Below, in pieces: positions 8,618-16,532 of a stretch of 64,000 nt of DNA. The DNA comes from Brucella pseudintermedia (GTDB lineage: Bacteria > Pseudomonadota > Alphaproteobacteria > Rhizobiales > Rhizobiaceae). The notes beneath the pieces are model-generated. The model searched no databases. It was not told where the DNA came from and saw nothing but the letters and a program-made list of their open reading frames with translations. The first letter of the stretch is position 1. Each line of letters begins with the position of its first letter. Made by a program: the position numbers and the translations under genes. Where the stretch lies: contig NZ_WBWE01000002.1 in NCBI RefSeq assembly GCF_008932435.1, positions 329,143 through 393,142 on the forward strand. The letters run 5' to 3'.

Positions 8618-9153
8618 GCTGCTCCTCCGTCGCGAAGGTCAGGACGCTGCGCATACAGTTTGGCCCGCGATATCCGCTTCCCGCGCCAAGCGCCGTCATT
8701 ATGTTGCTCAGCTGCGTCCATCGGCTCGGGAGAATACGACCTGACGCCAACGGGCCGAGGTTCGCGAAATGGCACCTTTAAATCTGACGCTCGCCAAGCT
8801 GCCCGACATGATGCTGTAAGCCGTGCGACCTTGGCCTGTAGTTCCTCCAAAACAGACCGCTGGCGCGTGTCGTTGGACTGACGGCGGTAAGCCGCAGAAA
8901 TTTGATAGATCGCGCCAAGCAACGCCGCAGATACCCAGGCTTTCGATTGCGAGAGTTGAGTGTATACGGGATTAGCTGGAAGCTCTGATAGCGACCATCC
9001 TTCTACAAAGGCAAGTTCGGCCAATCGCTGAAACGGGATGGTCGGGCGGTTTTTGTCGGCCGCCCATTTTTCGGCGATCGTATGCAGTTCCAGGCGCTCT
9101 AACTCTGGAACGCCAAAAAGGGCAGCGTGAATATTCTTCTGCAAATGAGACAT
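8614..9153 (-). CDS. Phage protein of unknown function
   Basis: The 179-residue protein begins MSHLQKNIHAALFGVPELER. I do not recognise the family. The N-terminal half has 'WSLSELPANPVYTQLSQSKAW', the middle is helical (QSNDTRQRSVLEELQAKVAR) and the C-terminus is basic and proline-rich. It is preceded by the recurring leader AACACGAGGA at 9159-9168, whose GAGGA serves as ribosome binding site, and it is coupled by ATGA to the next gene. Both genes are probably made together. Confidence 0.65.
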   Translation of the reverse strand: MSHLQKNIHAALFGVPELERLELHTIAEKWAADKNRPTIPFQRLAELAFVEGWSLSELPANPVYTQLSQSKAWVSAALLGAIYQISAAYRRQSNDTRQRSVLEELQAKVARLTASCRAAWRASDLKVPFREPRPVGVRSYSPEPMDAAEQHNDGAWRGKRISRAKLYAQRPDLRDGGAA

Positions 9154-9224
9154 GAAGTTCCTCGTGTTGTGGTGTCGGCTGGTGAGGCCTATTGTGATGG
9201 TGTGGTGGTTTGATAAATGCGGTG

Positions 9225-9944
9225 TTAATGGCTTTGCAGAAACCTGTCGGCCTCTTCGTCCGCATCGACGCAGGGAAGTCCGATAGATTGTGCCAGCGCC
9301 TGGGCATCATCTCTCGATAGCCATGCCGGGGGGATATAAGTTCTACGCTCTTTGCAAAGGGCTACCATCCTCCTGATATCTTTTTCATATCCGGGCATGC
9401 GCTGCATTTTTACGCCCCATGATGAGGTTGCTACCCACGCCTCATGGACGAGCGCGACGTCGACTGGAGTTTCAGATACCCACCAGTCTTCTGGGTTGTC
9501 GCCGTACTCAATCGCAGATTCATTCAGGTCACGCCCTTCAGCGGTGCAGTATCCGTAATGATCCGTCCAACGGATGACGCCAATATCTTCAACACGAAAA
9601 CCTAGCGCCATCCGGCGGAGCGATATCGCAGAAGCCTCGCGATCTGAAAGTACGATATTCGCAACCTCTCCCGTCTCTTGATTTTTGCCACAGAAGGTAA
9701 TTTTTCGAAGGCAGTGAGGAACATCAATTCTCGACGTAAACCACGCCAGCGGAGGGAAATCCTTACAGGGCCGTCGCGCTTCAACGCTCTGTGAAATGTG
9801 CTTCCCCATATGAGGGTGAAAAGCCGGATTACCCTGTCCTTCCAATTCAATCTTTCCGGACATCCAGATAAGGTTCGTTCGTAAGATGCTGGTGTGATGA
9901 AACACAATCTGCGGACCAGATTTTTTTCGTTTGGCTTCGCCCAT
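9225..9944 (-). CDS. Phage protein of unknown function (MGEAKRKK start)
   Basis: I start this gene at ATG 9944 because CGGAGGAATATTT precedes it at proper spacing and the N-terminus MGEAKRKKSGPQ is a recurrent start in phage and bacterial proteins. An in-frame start at 10061 would add 39 residues across AT-rich non-coding DNA. The 239-residue product contains 'WFTSRIDVPHCLRKITFCGK', two tryptophan-rich segments and a C-terminal 'DDAQALAQSIGLPCVDADEE'. No known domain is evident. It lies between the replication protein and the 8614-9153 gene, separated from each by spacers. Confidence 0.65.
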   Translation of the reverse strand: MGEAKRKKSGPQIVFHHTSILRTNLIWMSGKIELEGQGNPAFHPHMGKHISQSVEARRPCKDFPPLAWFTSRIDVPHCLRKITFCGKNQETGEVANIVLSDREASAISLRRMALGFRVEDIGVIRWTDHYGYCTAEGRDLNESAIEYGDNPEDWWVSETPVDVALVHEAWVATSSWGVKMQRMPGYEKDIRRMVALCKERRTYIPPAWLSRDDAQALAQSIGLPCVDADEEADRFLQSH

Positions 9945-10051
9945 AAATATTCCTCCGTTTGCGCCGCGTTCTGTCAAACTCCTCGCGCGCGCGTGAATAC
10001 ACGCAAAAATGACGTCTACTTTTGCCTTTTTGGGTGACACCCTATGTATTC

Positions 10052-10126
10052 TCCACCCCATCTTTATATAACTATATGATATATATATATTTTTCTATAT
10101 ATATACGTAGGTAAAGGTGGGGTGGA
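10052..10126. repeat. Imperfect inverted repeat flanking an AT-rich core, with G-rich repeats
   Basis: The arm at 10052-10066 (TCCACCCCATCTTTA) is the reverse complement of 10112-10126 except for one base. Between them lie 45 bases of almost pure A/T with alternating TATATA tracts. Further GGGGT(GGA/AAA) copies follow at about 10132 and 10154. The stretch 9945-10240 holds no gene. A cruciform or duplex-unwinding site, such as a phage replication origin next to the primase gene, would look like this, but it could also be an mRNA end structure. Confidence 0.5.
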
Positions 10127-10240
10127 AGGGTGGGGTAAAGGCAGTCAAAAGACGGGGTGGAATTACCAATGAACAGGGATGGGCATTGAATTCCCTCTCC
10201 CTATCTTCCCCGCGCCGTCCAACCGCTCTTTTACCATTGG

Positions 10241-12616
10241 CTATGCGCCTACCTCCAATGCAGTCGCACCCTCGGGGAAAAAGCCTCTTGCCCACCATCT
10301 GACCTGCGTTTGACCGCTCTTTGCCGGCGCGCTCATAAACTTTGCATCCCCTGATGCTATCAGATCATCAAGAATTTCGGCCAAGCGCTGAGTGCGGATG
10401 CCGCCCTGTAGGTTCTTCTTCAGCTCCCTGTGCGGCAAGCCCGCTTTACCCCTGCGAATGACCATATTACGGACCCGGATATATTCGGCCGACAGATGAT
10501 TGTCGGCTACGTTCTCGTCCGCACCTTTTAAAAGCAGCTTGAACGAGTGCTCGGCAACGGCATTCGCCCACTGTTGGATTTCCATCGTGATAATCGGCTC
10601 GCGGGGATTGGCACCAACCGCCACGATCAGGGCAAGTCTGGCCGCATTCTCACCGACTCGGTTGCATATCGGTGCATATTCGACCTTCACCTTCTTTTTC
10701 ATCGCACGCATACTGTCGTCGAATTCCTCAAAGAAATCATCGACATCAGATGACGCGTATTCAACCGTCACAATTGGATGAGGTTTAGTTTCACTGTGGG
10801 CATTCAATGCAAAAAACGGCCCTTGGTAAAGTGACTGCCCTCGACCGACGCCGCCTAACAACTCCCATACGGCATCAGAGATGTGTTGGGGTACGTTTTC
10901 ATGGCTATTTTCTGGCCTGCGAACCTTTTTGGGATCTCTATCGCCAGCGTCGATCAGGACAAATCGACCAAGCAGACCTTCATCAATACTGGCACCCGTA
11001 AGCGCGGACCAGAAGGTTGAGGGCGTTGAAACTCCATGAACCGAAAAGCATGGGTTCTGGATGCTTTTAACATTGCCGTCAGCCTTTTCCTGTCCGCCCC
11101 AAAGCCCGGATGCAGCGCCTGTTAGCTCAAGCAAAGCTGTTGCAACTTCCTCACGGTGAGCCGGGGCTTTTTCACCCATATACTGCCGAATGAACTTCCC
11201 GAACTCATCTTGTTGCGCAAGGCATGCCGGCGCTCGCCGTAGCTTATTCGCCAACCCCGCCAGGCTGGCGATTTTGTCGGAAAAGACGAACTTCGTTACC
11301 TTATCGCCAGCCACCGTGCTGGACGCGATGCTCTGCACCGCACGAATGGTGATGTCCTTGCCGAAGCCAGATTCCGCCAAGCCGATAACGTATATGTTCG
11401 ACCGCAACCCGGTCGGCCCTTTATACCGGCGACCGATCAGCGCCGATACGAAAGCCAGTGAAGATGCCAGCGAGAGGTGTGGCGATGGAAACCGCGAGCA
11501 TGACACGATGAATTTAGCGATTTCTCCCACAGCGCCCGGTGGATAACAAAGGCTGAGCGGCAATCCACCTGCATCTGGCTGCGGGATCGAAACTTCAGCT
11601 TCCTCATCATCGTCATTAGCCGCTTCGACCTGCGCTGCTATCTTTGAGAAAGAAAGTTTGACCGGCTGGGTAACTTCCCACCCCAAGTCAGAAGGCGAAC
11701 GGCCTAACTGTTCACACAGCCAGAAAGCAGCGTCCTTCGCAGATGCTGCACCGCCATACTCGCGCACAAGATCGATAGGCGTCAGGCCGCGTTCCTCGCC
11801 AAAATCCTGAATTCCGTCGGCGTGAATGGAAATATCTTCCTGTAGCCCACGGCCCAGTTCTTTGGACGTGACACGCCAAGCGCCAGTGCCGGACTCCTTG
11901 TGCGCCGTTGAGAAAAGCAACCGAACCCAAGCGTCGGTATTTTCGAGCGCAGCAGCATTTACACGGGTCCAGAAAGTCGAACCGCTCGACGCACGCGCAG
12001 ATACTGGCGCGGCTTTACGCTCGAGCTCGCCAAGGTCAGCTAAGATGGCTTCTGCCGCTGACAGATAGTCGTCAACCTGCGCCGGCGTGATTTCAGGAAG
12101 GTCCTTGAAGGGTACTGCCATCGGATCACCACTGGCCCAGGTATAAGGCTGTTGTGTATCCGGGTGGCTGCCGTAGGCGACGAATTGCTGACCAGCGCCC
12201 AGCACCTCGATTTGGCACTTCTCGCCGTTCACGAGATAAACCGGCGTAGCCGCTTTCTTACGAGGCTCCGTTGCTCGGAAGATGAAAAGACACTTTGGTG
12301 CGCGGCCAGTGCGGCACGGAGCCTGCATGGCGCCGGTAGTTTGCATTAAAGCCGCAATGAGCTTTTCAGCCGCAATAGGATCAGGCGCGTCGATGTCGAT
12401 AGCCACGACTTCGCCGGTCAAAATGCCGGTGTTCGCATGGTCGGCGTGCCCACGTTCCCACGCATCTATCGATGCGGTTGTCGGCGAAAGCTGCTGCCAG
12501 CCTTTGAGCTGAGGACGCTTACCGTTAACCGGAATGGGCTTATACCCGTTCGCAAGAACCGCGTGGCGGATTGCAGTGGGAGAAAGGTCAGGCTGCTGCG
12601 CGACGGTGTTCTGCAT
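10241..12616 (-). CDS. Phage primase-polymerase / helicase-like replication protein
   Basis: The 791-residue protein opens with a bifunctional primase-polymerase domain: 'GYKPIPVNGKRPQLKGWQQL' at ~24-43, 'NTGILTGEVVAIDIDAPDP' with paired aspartates at ~82-100, and 'QIEVLGAGQQFVAYGSHPD' near 135-153, the last being a typical AEP strand. After a linker, the region ~350-620 resembles DUF3987-type ATPases, with a P-loop-like 'GLAESGFGKD' near 410 and 'CLAQQDEFGKFI' as probable Walker B. It probably primes and unwinds phage DNA. The P-loop ends in GKD instead of GKT/S. It overlaps the upstream small gene by 29 bases. Confidence 0.8.
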   Translation of the reverse strand: MQNTVAQQPDLSPTAIRHAVLANGYKPIPVNGKRPQLKGWQQLSPTTASIDAWERGHADHANTGILTGEVVAIDIDAPDPIAAEKLIAALMQTTGAMQAPCRTGRAPKCLFIFRATEPRKKAATPVYLVNGEKCQIEVLGAGQQFVAYGSHPDTQQPYTWASGDPMAVPFKDLPEITPAQVDDYLSAAEAILADLGELERKAAPVSARASSGSTFWTRVNAAALENTDAWVRLLFSTAHKESGTGAWRVTSKELGRGLQEDISIHADGIQDFGEERGLTPIDLVREYGGAASAKDAAFWLCEQLGRSPSDLGWEVTQPVKLSFSKIAAQVEAANDDDEEAEVSIPQPDAGGLPLSLCYPPGAVGEIAKFIVSCSRFPSPHLSLASSLAFVSALIGRRYKGPTGLRSNIYVIGLAESGFGKDITIRAVQSIASSTVAGDKVTKFVFSDKIASLAGLANKLRRAPACLAQQDEFGKFIRQYMGEKAPAHREEVATALLELTGAASGLWGGQEKADGNVKSIQNPCFSVHGVSTPSTFWSALTGASIDEGLLGRFVLIDAGDRDPKKVRRPENSHENVPQHISDAVWELLGGVGRGQSLYQGPFFALNAHSETKPHPIVTVEYASSDVDDFFEEFDDSMRAMKKKVKVEYAPICNRVGENAARLALIVAVGANPREPIITMEIQQWANAVAEHSFKLLLKGADENVADNHLSAEYIRVRNMVIRRGKAGLPHRELKKNLQGGIRTQRLAEILDDLIASGDAKFMSAPAKSGQTQVRWWARGFFPEGATALEVGA

Positions 12617-12857
12617 TGCTTACGACTGCTTTCCAATAAGGGAGGACAAGTTCTGCGATTTCATCGGCAAGCGGGATCGGCATAGATATCAGTTGCCCCA
12701 AATGATCGCGCGGCCCGTAGATGCGATAGCCGTTTCTGGTTTGGACGAGTTTCAGTCGTTGGACCTTCAACCCATTCGAAAACTCGGCGTCGAACCAAGC
12801 GAGGGTGTTCCCCGCGCCGGATCGCGCGGGGGTGAAATTGTGAATACGGATTGTCAT
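12588..12857 (-). CDS. Small phage protein upstream of primase
   Basis: The 89-residue product begins MTIRIHNFTPARSGAGNTLA and contains 'WFDAEFSNGLKVQRLKLVQT' followed by 'RNGYRIYGP'. This strand-rich layout with an aromatic-glycine pattern resembles small phage replication-associated proteins, but I cannot name the family. It starts 2 bases after the upstream gene ends and overlaps the primase by 29 bases. A role in replication is inferred from this tight spacing only. Confidence 0.6.
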   Translation of the reverse strand: MTIRIHNFTPARSGAGNTLAWFDAEFSNGLKVQRLKLVQTRNGYRIYGPRDHLGQLISMPIPLADEIAELVLPYWKAVVSNAEHRRAAA

Positions 12858-12859
12858 GC

Positions 12860-13243
12860 TCAGGAGGCCGTAAAGATCAAATTGTGTGGAGTGAAGAACA
12901 GTTCGCCATCATCAGCCCGACGCAACACTGCCTCCTTGCCGTGCAGCTCCGGAGAATCTTCAATCGCGGGCAAACCAACACTTTCGCAAAGGCGGCCGAG
13001 CTCTTTTTGCCCACGTTCTTGTCGACGGTAAATTGGGCTTTCCAAAACGATATCAATTTGGAATTCACTTTCGTCGTATCGGCCGTCGCAGAAAAGTGTG
13101 AGAATTGTTTCTTTTCCGATCTTATCAACCAATGTGTCCTCAATAATGAACGCGACAGCCGCGTGGTCCTGGACGGCATTCTGAAAGCGAGCTTTAGTGC
13201 TCAAGTACGATCGGGTGGCGGAATTATCAGCAGCTGATTTCAT
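12860..13243 (-). CDS. Phage protein of unknown function
   Basis: The 127-residue protein begins MKSAADNSATRSYLSTKARF and contains 'VAFIIEDTLVDKIGKETIL' and 'RRQERGQKELGRLCESVGL'. I find no named domain. The start is supported by the AACACGAGGA leader at 13250-13259, placing GAGGA 7 bases before ATG. It is the first of three closely packed genes ending with the primase, so it probably belongs to the replication group. Confidence 0.6.
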   Translation of the reverse strand: MKSAADNSATRSYLSTKARFQNAVQDHAAVAFIIEDTLVDKIGKETILTLFCDGRYDESEFQIDIVLESPIYRRQERGQKELGRLCESVGLPAIEDSPELHGKEAVLRRADDGELFFTPHNLIFTAS

Positions 13244-13321
13244 CAGTTTTCCTCGTGTTCAGGCGCGCGTCGACCCATGGCGCGGGCGTCAGCGCATGCT
13301 GTTTGGTGTGGTGGTAGTGGG

Positions 13322-13621
13322 TTAGTGGATGGCCGCCGATATCCCCATGGGATAAGCAGCCACGTCCTCTGCAAACTCCCGTTCTATCTCATACCGGGAA
13401 ACCTTGGCTAGCCGCGCCAGGGCGCCGCGTATGTCTAGGGTTTCGCCCCGCATCGCAGCTTCTTGCTGGAACAGAGCTACTCCAGCGCGAAGACCTCGAT
13501 GGAATTCGTCGTTACCCTCGTAATCTGGGAATTCTGCGTTGAACAGGTCGAGCATGGCTTCACGGGTCATGCGGGACGCTTCGTGGGTCAAGAAATAAGA
13601 AATGGATGCTGCGCTGGTCAT
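13322..13621 (-). CDS. Small phage protein of unknown function
   Basis: The 99-residue protein begins MTSAASISYFLTHEASRMTR and is mostly helical and acidic (LDLFNAEFPDYEGNDEFHRG). Its start overlaps the stop of the excisionase-like gene by ATGA, so it is coupled to it. I recognise no domain. A 78-base spacer containing the repeat ACCACCACACC (13305-13315 on the minus strand) separates it from the next gene. Confidence 0.55.
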   Translation of the reverse strand: MTSAASISYFLTHEASRMTREAMLDLFNAEFPDYEGNDEFHRGLRAGVALFQQEAAMRGETLDIRGALARLAKVSRYEIEREFAEDVAAYPMGISAAIH

Positions 13622-13839
13622 GCTGCTGCCCTCGCCGTATTGTTCTGGTTCGCAGCCTGCCAGGTCGATGTAGCCGAGCGCTCATTGCGCCATGCGTCAA
13701 GGTCGGCAATGTCATAGATGACGCTGCGGCCGAGCTTGAAGTACCTAGGCCCGCCGCCAAAGTGGCGAAGCTTGTCCATGGTGCTCTTTGACAGGCCGAG
13801 GTAAGCAGCAGCCTGTTTTACACGTACATTGGTAGTCAT
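13618..13839 (-). CDS. Excisionase-like helix-turn-helix protein
   Basis: The 73-residue product has the AlpA/excisionase MerR-like fold: 'VKQAAAYLGLSKSTMDKLRH' (HTH, residues 7-26), then 'GPRYFKLGRSVIYDIADLDAW', the wing and last helix typical of DNA-binding excisionase-family domains. It would bind near the attachment site and direct excision, or act as a small regulator. I start at ATG 13839, which has the leader AACACGAGGAGATATC in front. An upstream in-frame ATG at 13956 adds 39 residues without similarity. It is next but one to the integrase, as expected for Xis. Confidence 0.85.
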   Translation of the reverse strand: MTTNVRVKQAAAYLGLSKSTMDKLRHFGGGPRYFKLGRSVIYDIADLDAWRNERSATSTWQAANQNNTARAAA

Positions 13840-13998
13840 GATATCTCCTCGTGTTTCAGTGGTTGGTAGTGGTAATCTAACATGCCTCACGACGCGGACT
13901 GTTAATGCGTGGCATGTTATTTTCAGTTGGTATGAAACAATATGCTCTTGTTTCATTGAAAGTCAGCCGCACAGAGTTATTAACGTCGTGCGGTTGAC

Positions 13999-14382
13999 TT
14001 AATAATCTCCGGTATGGTCTTGGTTTCGAAGTGAATGGCATCTTTCAACATACCGCTCCGAATAGTCGTAGTGCCTTGCCGTTTCAGCGATAGCATCGGC
14101 AAATTTCATTCCCTGATCACGAAGCTGCATGACCATTTCTGAGATGTCATACCAATCGTCGGGAAGGGCTGCTGCACCTTTCCGAAGAGCTTTCGCATCG
14201 CCGGGTTTCAACCCGATCGCTAGAATCCACTCCGCAGCCAACATCTGGATTGCGGCGTCGGCTTTTCCGGTTTCCAGTATCTGCGTAAGTTTCTGCATCG
14301 CCTCTTCGGCCCTACCTTCAGATATGGCAGATCGGATCGGGATGGCTTTTAAACTGAAAGAATTGGGCAACGGCGCCATCAC
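13999..14382 (-). CDS. Phage protein of unknown function coupled to integrase
   Basis: The 127-residue product begins MMAPLPNSFSLKAIPIRSAI and is helical, with TPR-like 'GRAEEAMQKLTQILETGKAD' followed by a second helix pair and 'DAIAETARHYDYSERYVERC', which could be a short HTH. It overlaps the integrase stop by ATGA and so depends on integrase translation. I cannot assign a function. Its placement suggests a role in integration control or simple co-expression. Confidence 0.6.
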   Translation of the reverse strand: MMAPLPNSFSLKAIPIRSAISEGRAEEAMQKLTQILETGKADAAIQMLAAEWILAIGLKPGDAKALRKGAAALPDDWYDISEMVMQLRDQGMKFADAIAETARHYDYSERYVERCHSLRNQDHTGDY

Positions 14383-15653
14383 TTCCCTCCCAACTTTCCG
14401 GAAATATTCCCAGCAATAATATTAGCAGCCCGCCGCACCGGATCGACATCGAGATGCGCGTAACGCTGTGTCGTCGATGCCTGCGAATGACCAAGCAGTT
14501 TCCCGATGACCGGCAGCCCCAAACCGCCTCCAGCCCCAATTGAAGCGTATGTGTGGCGCAAGTCGTGGATTCGCAGTCCCTTCAAACCAGCACGCGCGGA
14601 AATCATCGCCCATGGCTTTTTGATATCGTGGCGCGGTTTTTCGTCTGGCAGGCCAGCGCTGTCGCTGGCCACAACATATTCTCCAACCTGGGATATCGAC
14701 TTTATCACCTCGATCGCCGCGTCAGACAGCACGACCGTTTTACGGCCCGTTTTGGAGTCAGGCAGGAATAGTAGGCCGCGCTCGAAGTCCACCTCTGACC
14801 AGCGCAGGTGGAGGATTTCCCGCAGTCGGCAGCCTGTGAGCAACAGCAGGCGGATGGCGCCAGTTATGTGAGGGCCATAGACGACATGGCGTTGATGCCC
14901 CTGCTTGCGATGCCGGCTGTTCTCCCCGTCGCCTTCTACATCGTATGGGATACCGGTTGTCTCAGCCTCGATCAGCGCTGCACCCAAGCGCTCCAGTTCC
15001 TCGCCGGTCAAAAAACGTTCGCGCGGAGTTTCATCAAAGCGCTCTATTTTCTGGGTTGGATTTAGCCCCTCCTTGATCAAGCCTAGATCGCCCGCCCAAT
15101 TGAACATCTTCGATAGCACAGATAGCATCTTATTGGCGGCATACGGTCCGCCCGTGCCATCGGCCCGCTTCTCCGAAACCCTGTTATGAAGCTTCGTTAG
15201 ATCGGCGCGCGTCACCTTTTCGGCGGCCTTCTTTCCGATGGCCGGTTTTATGTGGGTCTCGATGATCCCCTCATAGCCCTCGACGCTATTCTCTTTCCGC
15301 TTCTTCCTGACGTGATCACGCATGAAGCGATCGGCAATCTCAGCAACGCTCAGTGCGGCCCGCTCGCCAGCCCGGTCAGCAGCCGGATCGCCACCCAGCG
15401 ATACCGATGCCAGTACTTTCTCCGCAGCAGTTCGCGCTTGATCTGGCGACAATTCAATTCCACCGATGCGCATCCGCTTCTTTGTCACGGAGCGTCCACC
15501 AGCGCCTGGTCGGTATTCCACGATCCATGATTTTGTGCCAGTCGGTGCTACTTTCATCCCAAAGCCTGCGAGTGTTTCATCGTAGTAGAATGTCGTCTTT
15601 TCCGGCGTCATAATTGCTTTCACCGTCTTCTGGTTTATTTTTATTACAGGCAT
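14379..15653 (-). CDS. int: Tyrosine recombinase / phage integrase
   Basis: The 424-residue enzyme integrates the phage at a tRNA gene. It has an N-terminal arm-binding domain (KTTFYYDETLAGFGMKV, as in P4-type integrases), a SAM-like core-binding domain at ~100-200 and a catalytic domain with all key residues: Arg276 in 'TGCRLREIL', Lys301 in 'DSKTGRK', His363 and Arg366 in 'HDLRHTYAS', His389 in 'LLGHSQ' and the nucleophile Tyr398 in 'TTQRYAHL'. It appears intact. It reads away from the tRNA fragment at 15817-15861, the usual layout for an integrase beside its att site. Confidence 0.96.
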   Translation of the reverse strand: MPVIKINQKTVKAIMTPEKTTFYYDETLAGFGMKVAPTGTKSWIVEYRPGAGGRSVTKKRMRIGGIELSPDQARTAAEKVLASVSLGGDPAADRAGERAALSVAEIADRFMRDHVRKKRKENSVEGYEGIIETHIKPAIGKKAAEKVTRADLTKLHNRVSEKRADGTGGPYAANKMLSVLSKMFNWAGDLGLIKEGLNPTQKIERFDETPRERFLTGEELERLGAALIEAETTGIPYDVEGDGENSRHRKQGHQRHVVYGPHITGAIRLLLLTGCRLREILHLRWSEVDFERGLLFLPDSKTGRKTVVLSDAAIEVIKSISQVGEYVVASDSAGLPDEKPRHDIKKPWAMISARAGLKGLRIHDLRHTYASIGAGGGLGLPVIGKLLGHSQASTTQRYAHLDVDPVRRAANIIAGNISGKLGGK

Positions 15654-15816
15654 CAGCCGACCCCATCAATTTCGTTCTAGTAGCCACCCAGTAGCCACCG
15701 AAGCCTATTACAGGCTGAAAAAGAAAGAAACAGGAAAGGTCGACAAACAAATTTTATCCTTGTTTTTCAGCTAGATATGAAACTACTGGAAAAATCCGGA
15801 AACTCGCCTGATCTAA

Positions 15817-15861
15817 TTCGTAATGATGGGGTCGCGTGTTCGAGTCACGCAAGCGGCACCA
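15817..15861 (+). other. Attachment-site copy: 3' part of a tRNA (Thr-like)
   Basis: The bases TTCGTAA at 15817-15823 look like an anticodon loop (anticodon CGT, Thr). They are followed by a perfect T-arm: stem 15834-15838/15846-15850 (GCGTG/CACGC) with loop TTCGAGT. Then come AAGCGGC, a discriminator A and CCA ending at 15861. No matching 5' acceptor strand (GCCGCTT) occurs upstream, so only the 3' part is present. This is the expected duplicated core on the integrase side, with the intact tRNA on the plus strand beyond the left window edge. Confidence 0.85.
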
Positions 15862-15935
15862 AAAAACCTCATAAAAATCAAATAATTAGCAGTCGCAGTG
15901 CAAGTGCGTTAGTTTCGTTGCGTTTTCGCGGAACC

Positions 15936-16022
15936 ATGGCGGAACCAGCCAAAGGCAATGTCATTAATATCATGGATGCACTGCGGAATTCTCTGAAGAA
16001 AGAAACCAGCAAGACGAAATAG
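15936..16022 (+). pseudogene. Short frame resembling the C-terminal tail of a Ku protein
   Basis: The 28 codons from ATG 15936 read MAEPAKGNVINIMDALRNSL and end in a lysine-rich tail. The 'NVINxMDALRxSL' plus lysine tail pattern resembles the C-terminus of Ku end-joining proteins of Hyphomicrobiales, as I remember them. The frame is open back to 15777 across the tRNA fragment, but that part has no coding character. It may be a remnant of ku displaced by integration, or a chance small ORF. There is no good ribosome binding site. Confidence 0.25.
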
Positions 16023-16039
16023 GCTTCGGAGCGAGCAAA

Positions 16040-16222
16040 ATGGCCCAGAAGAAAAATCCATGGTCAGATCCCGATCTGGTACGGGAAAAGGACGCAACCG
16101 ACCCGTCACCGGTCGAACCGAGAGACCATCAGGAGAAACCCACGCATGAACAAACAAACGCGCCGGGCAATCCTAATGTACGGGCACCCAAAGAGCCCTA
16201 CCCTGACCGATCGAAAGATTGA
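16040..16222 (+). CDS. Small hydrophilic protein of unknown function
   Basis: A 60-residue, very hydrophilic and proline/charge-rich frame begins MAQKKNPWSDPDLVREKDAT at ATG 16040, preceded by GGAGCGAG at good spacing. It ends shortly before a strong plus-strand terminator at 16302-16331, which supports a real transcription unit. The composition suggests an intrinsically disordered protein. It might belong to the host genome next to the tRNA rather than the phage. No function can be given. Confidence 0.45.
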   Translation: MAQKKNPWSDPDLVREKDATDPSPVEPRDHQEKPTHEQTNAPGNPNVRAPKEPYPDRSKD

Positions 16223-16301
16223 TCAGGATAACAGACACCGTGACGAAGTACGTATCTGGGTGGCCTAGTCTATCGCAGGTAACAGCGACATTACGCAAGA
16301 A

Positions 16302-16331
16302 GGGCTTCGGAAAGATCCGGAGCCCCATTTT
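16302..16331 (+). terminator. Plus-strand terminator after 16040-16222
   Basis: The stem 16302-16311 (GGGCTTCGGA) pairs with 16316-16325 (TCCGGAGCCC), one G-U pair, around a 4-base loop AAGA. It is followed by CATTTTCT. The convergent small minus-strand gene ends at 16332. Confidence 0.75.
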
Positions 16332-16469
16332 CTAGATCAGTCGACTCAAAATCAGACAAGTGATAGCGCTACAAATTGCAGCAAAGATCACAAACTTCGG
16401 CAACGATAACTGTTCAATCCATCTGATCGCCCAGATACGCGGAGCTTCGACTGTATTTTTATTGGTCAT
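16332..16469 (-). CDS. Small single-span membrane protein
   Basis: This 45-residue frame starts at ATG 16469 with a strong Shine-Dalgarno, GGAGGGGAAA directly before it. The N-terminal half is polar (MTNKNTVEAPRIWAIRWIEQ) and the C-terminal half is one hydrophobic helix (LPKFVIFAAICSAITCLIL) followed by SRLI. A 45-residue single-pass protein in a phage-like island could be a holin or superinfection protein, but nothing beyond topology supports that. It ends directly at the terminator hairpin. Confidence 0.5.
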   Translation of the reverse strand: MTNKNTVEAPRIWAIRWIEQLSLPKFVIFAAICSAITCLILSRLI

Positions 16470-16532
16470 TTTCCCCTCCCTTTAGAGAGGGCTTTTATCA
16501 TACGGTCAAAAACCGTCATCACCTTCTTTAGT

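Larger units (their letters stand above)
1..15861. mobile_element. HK97-type prophage, right portion (left end outside window)
   Basis: All genes from the left edge to the integrase at 14379-15653 are on the minus strand and form a recognisable siphovirus order: integrase, HTH/excisionase, replication, HNH, terminase, portal, prohead protease, capsid, connector. Many genes overlap by the four bases ATGA. The right boundary is set by a 3' tRNA fragment at 15817-15861 beside the integrase. The left boundary, tail genes and lysis genes lie outside. No CI-type repressor is visible in this part, so immunity functions must be elsewhere or not recognisable to me. Confidence 0.93.

Noticed and set aside
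10095..10298. Small minus-strand gene in the AT-rich/G-rich repeat
   Set aside because: It overlaps the 3' end of the primase gene and translates low-complexity repeats.
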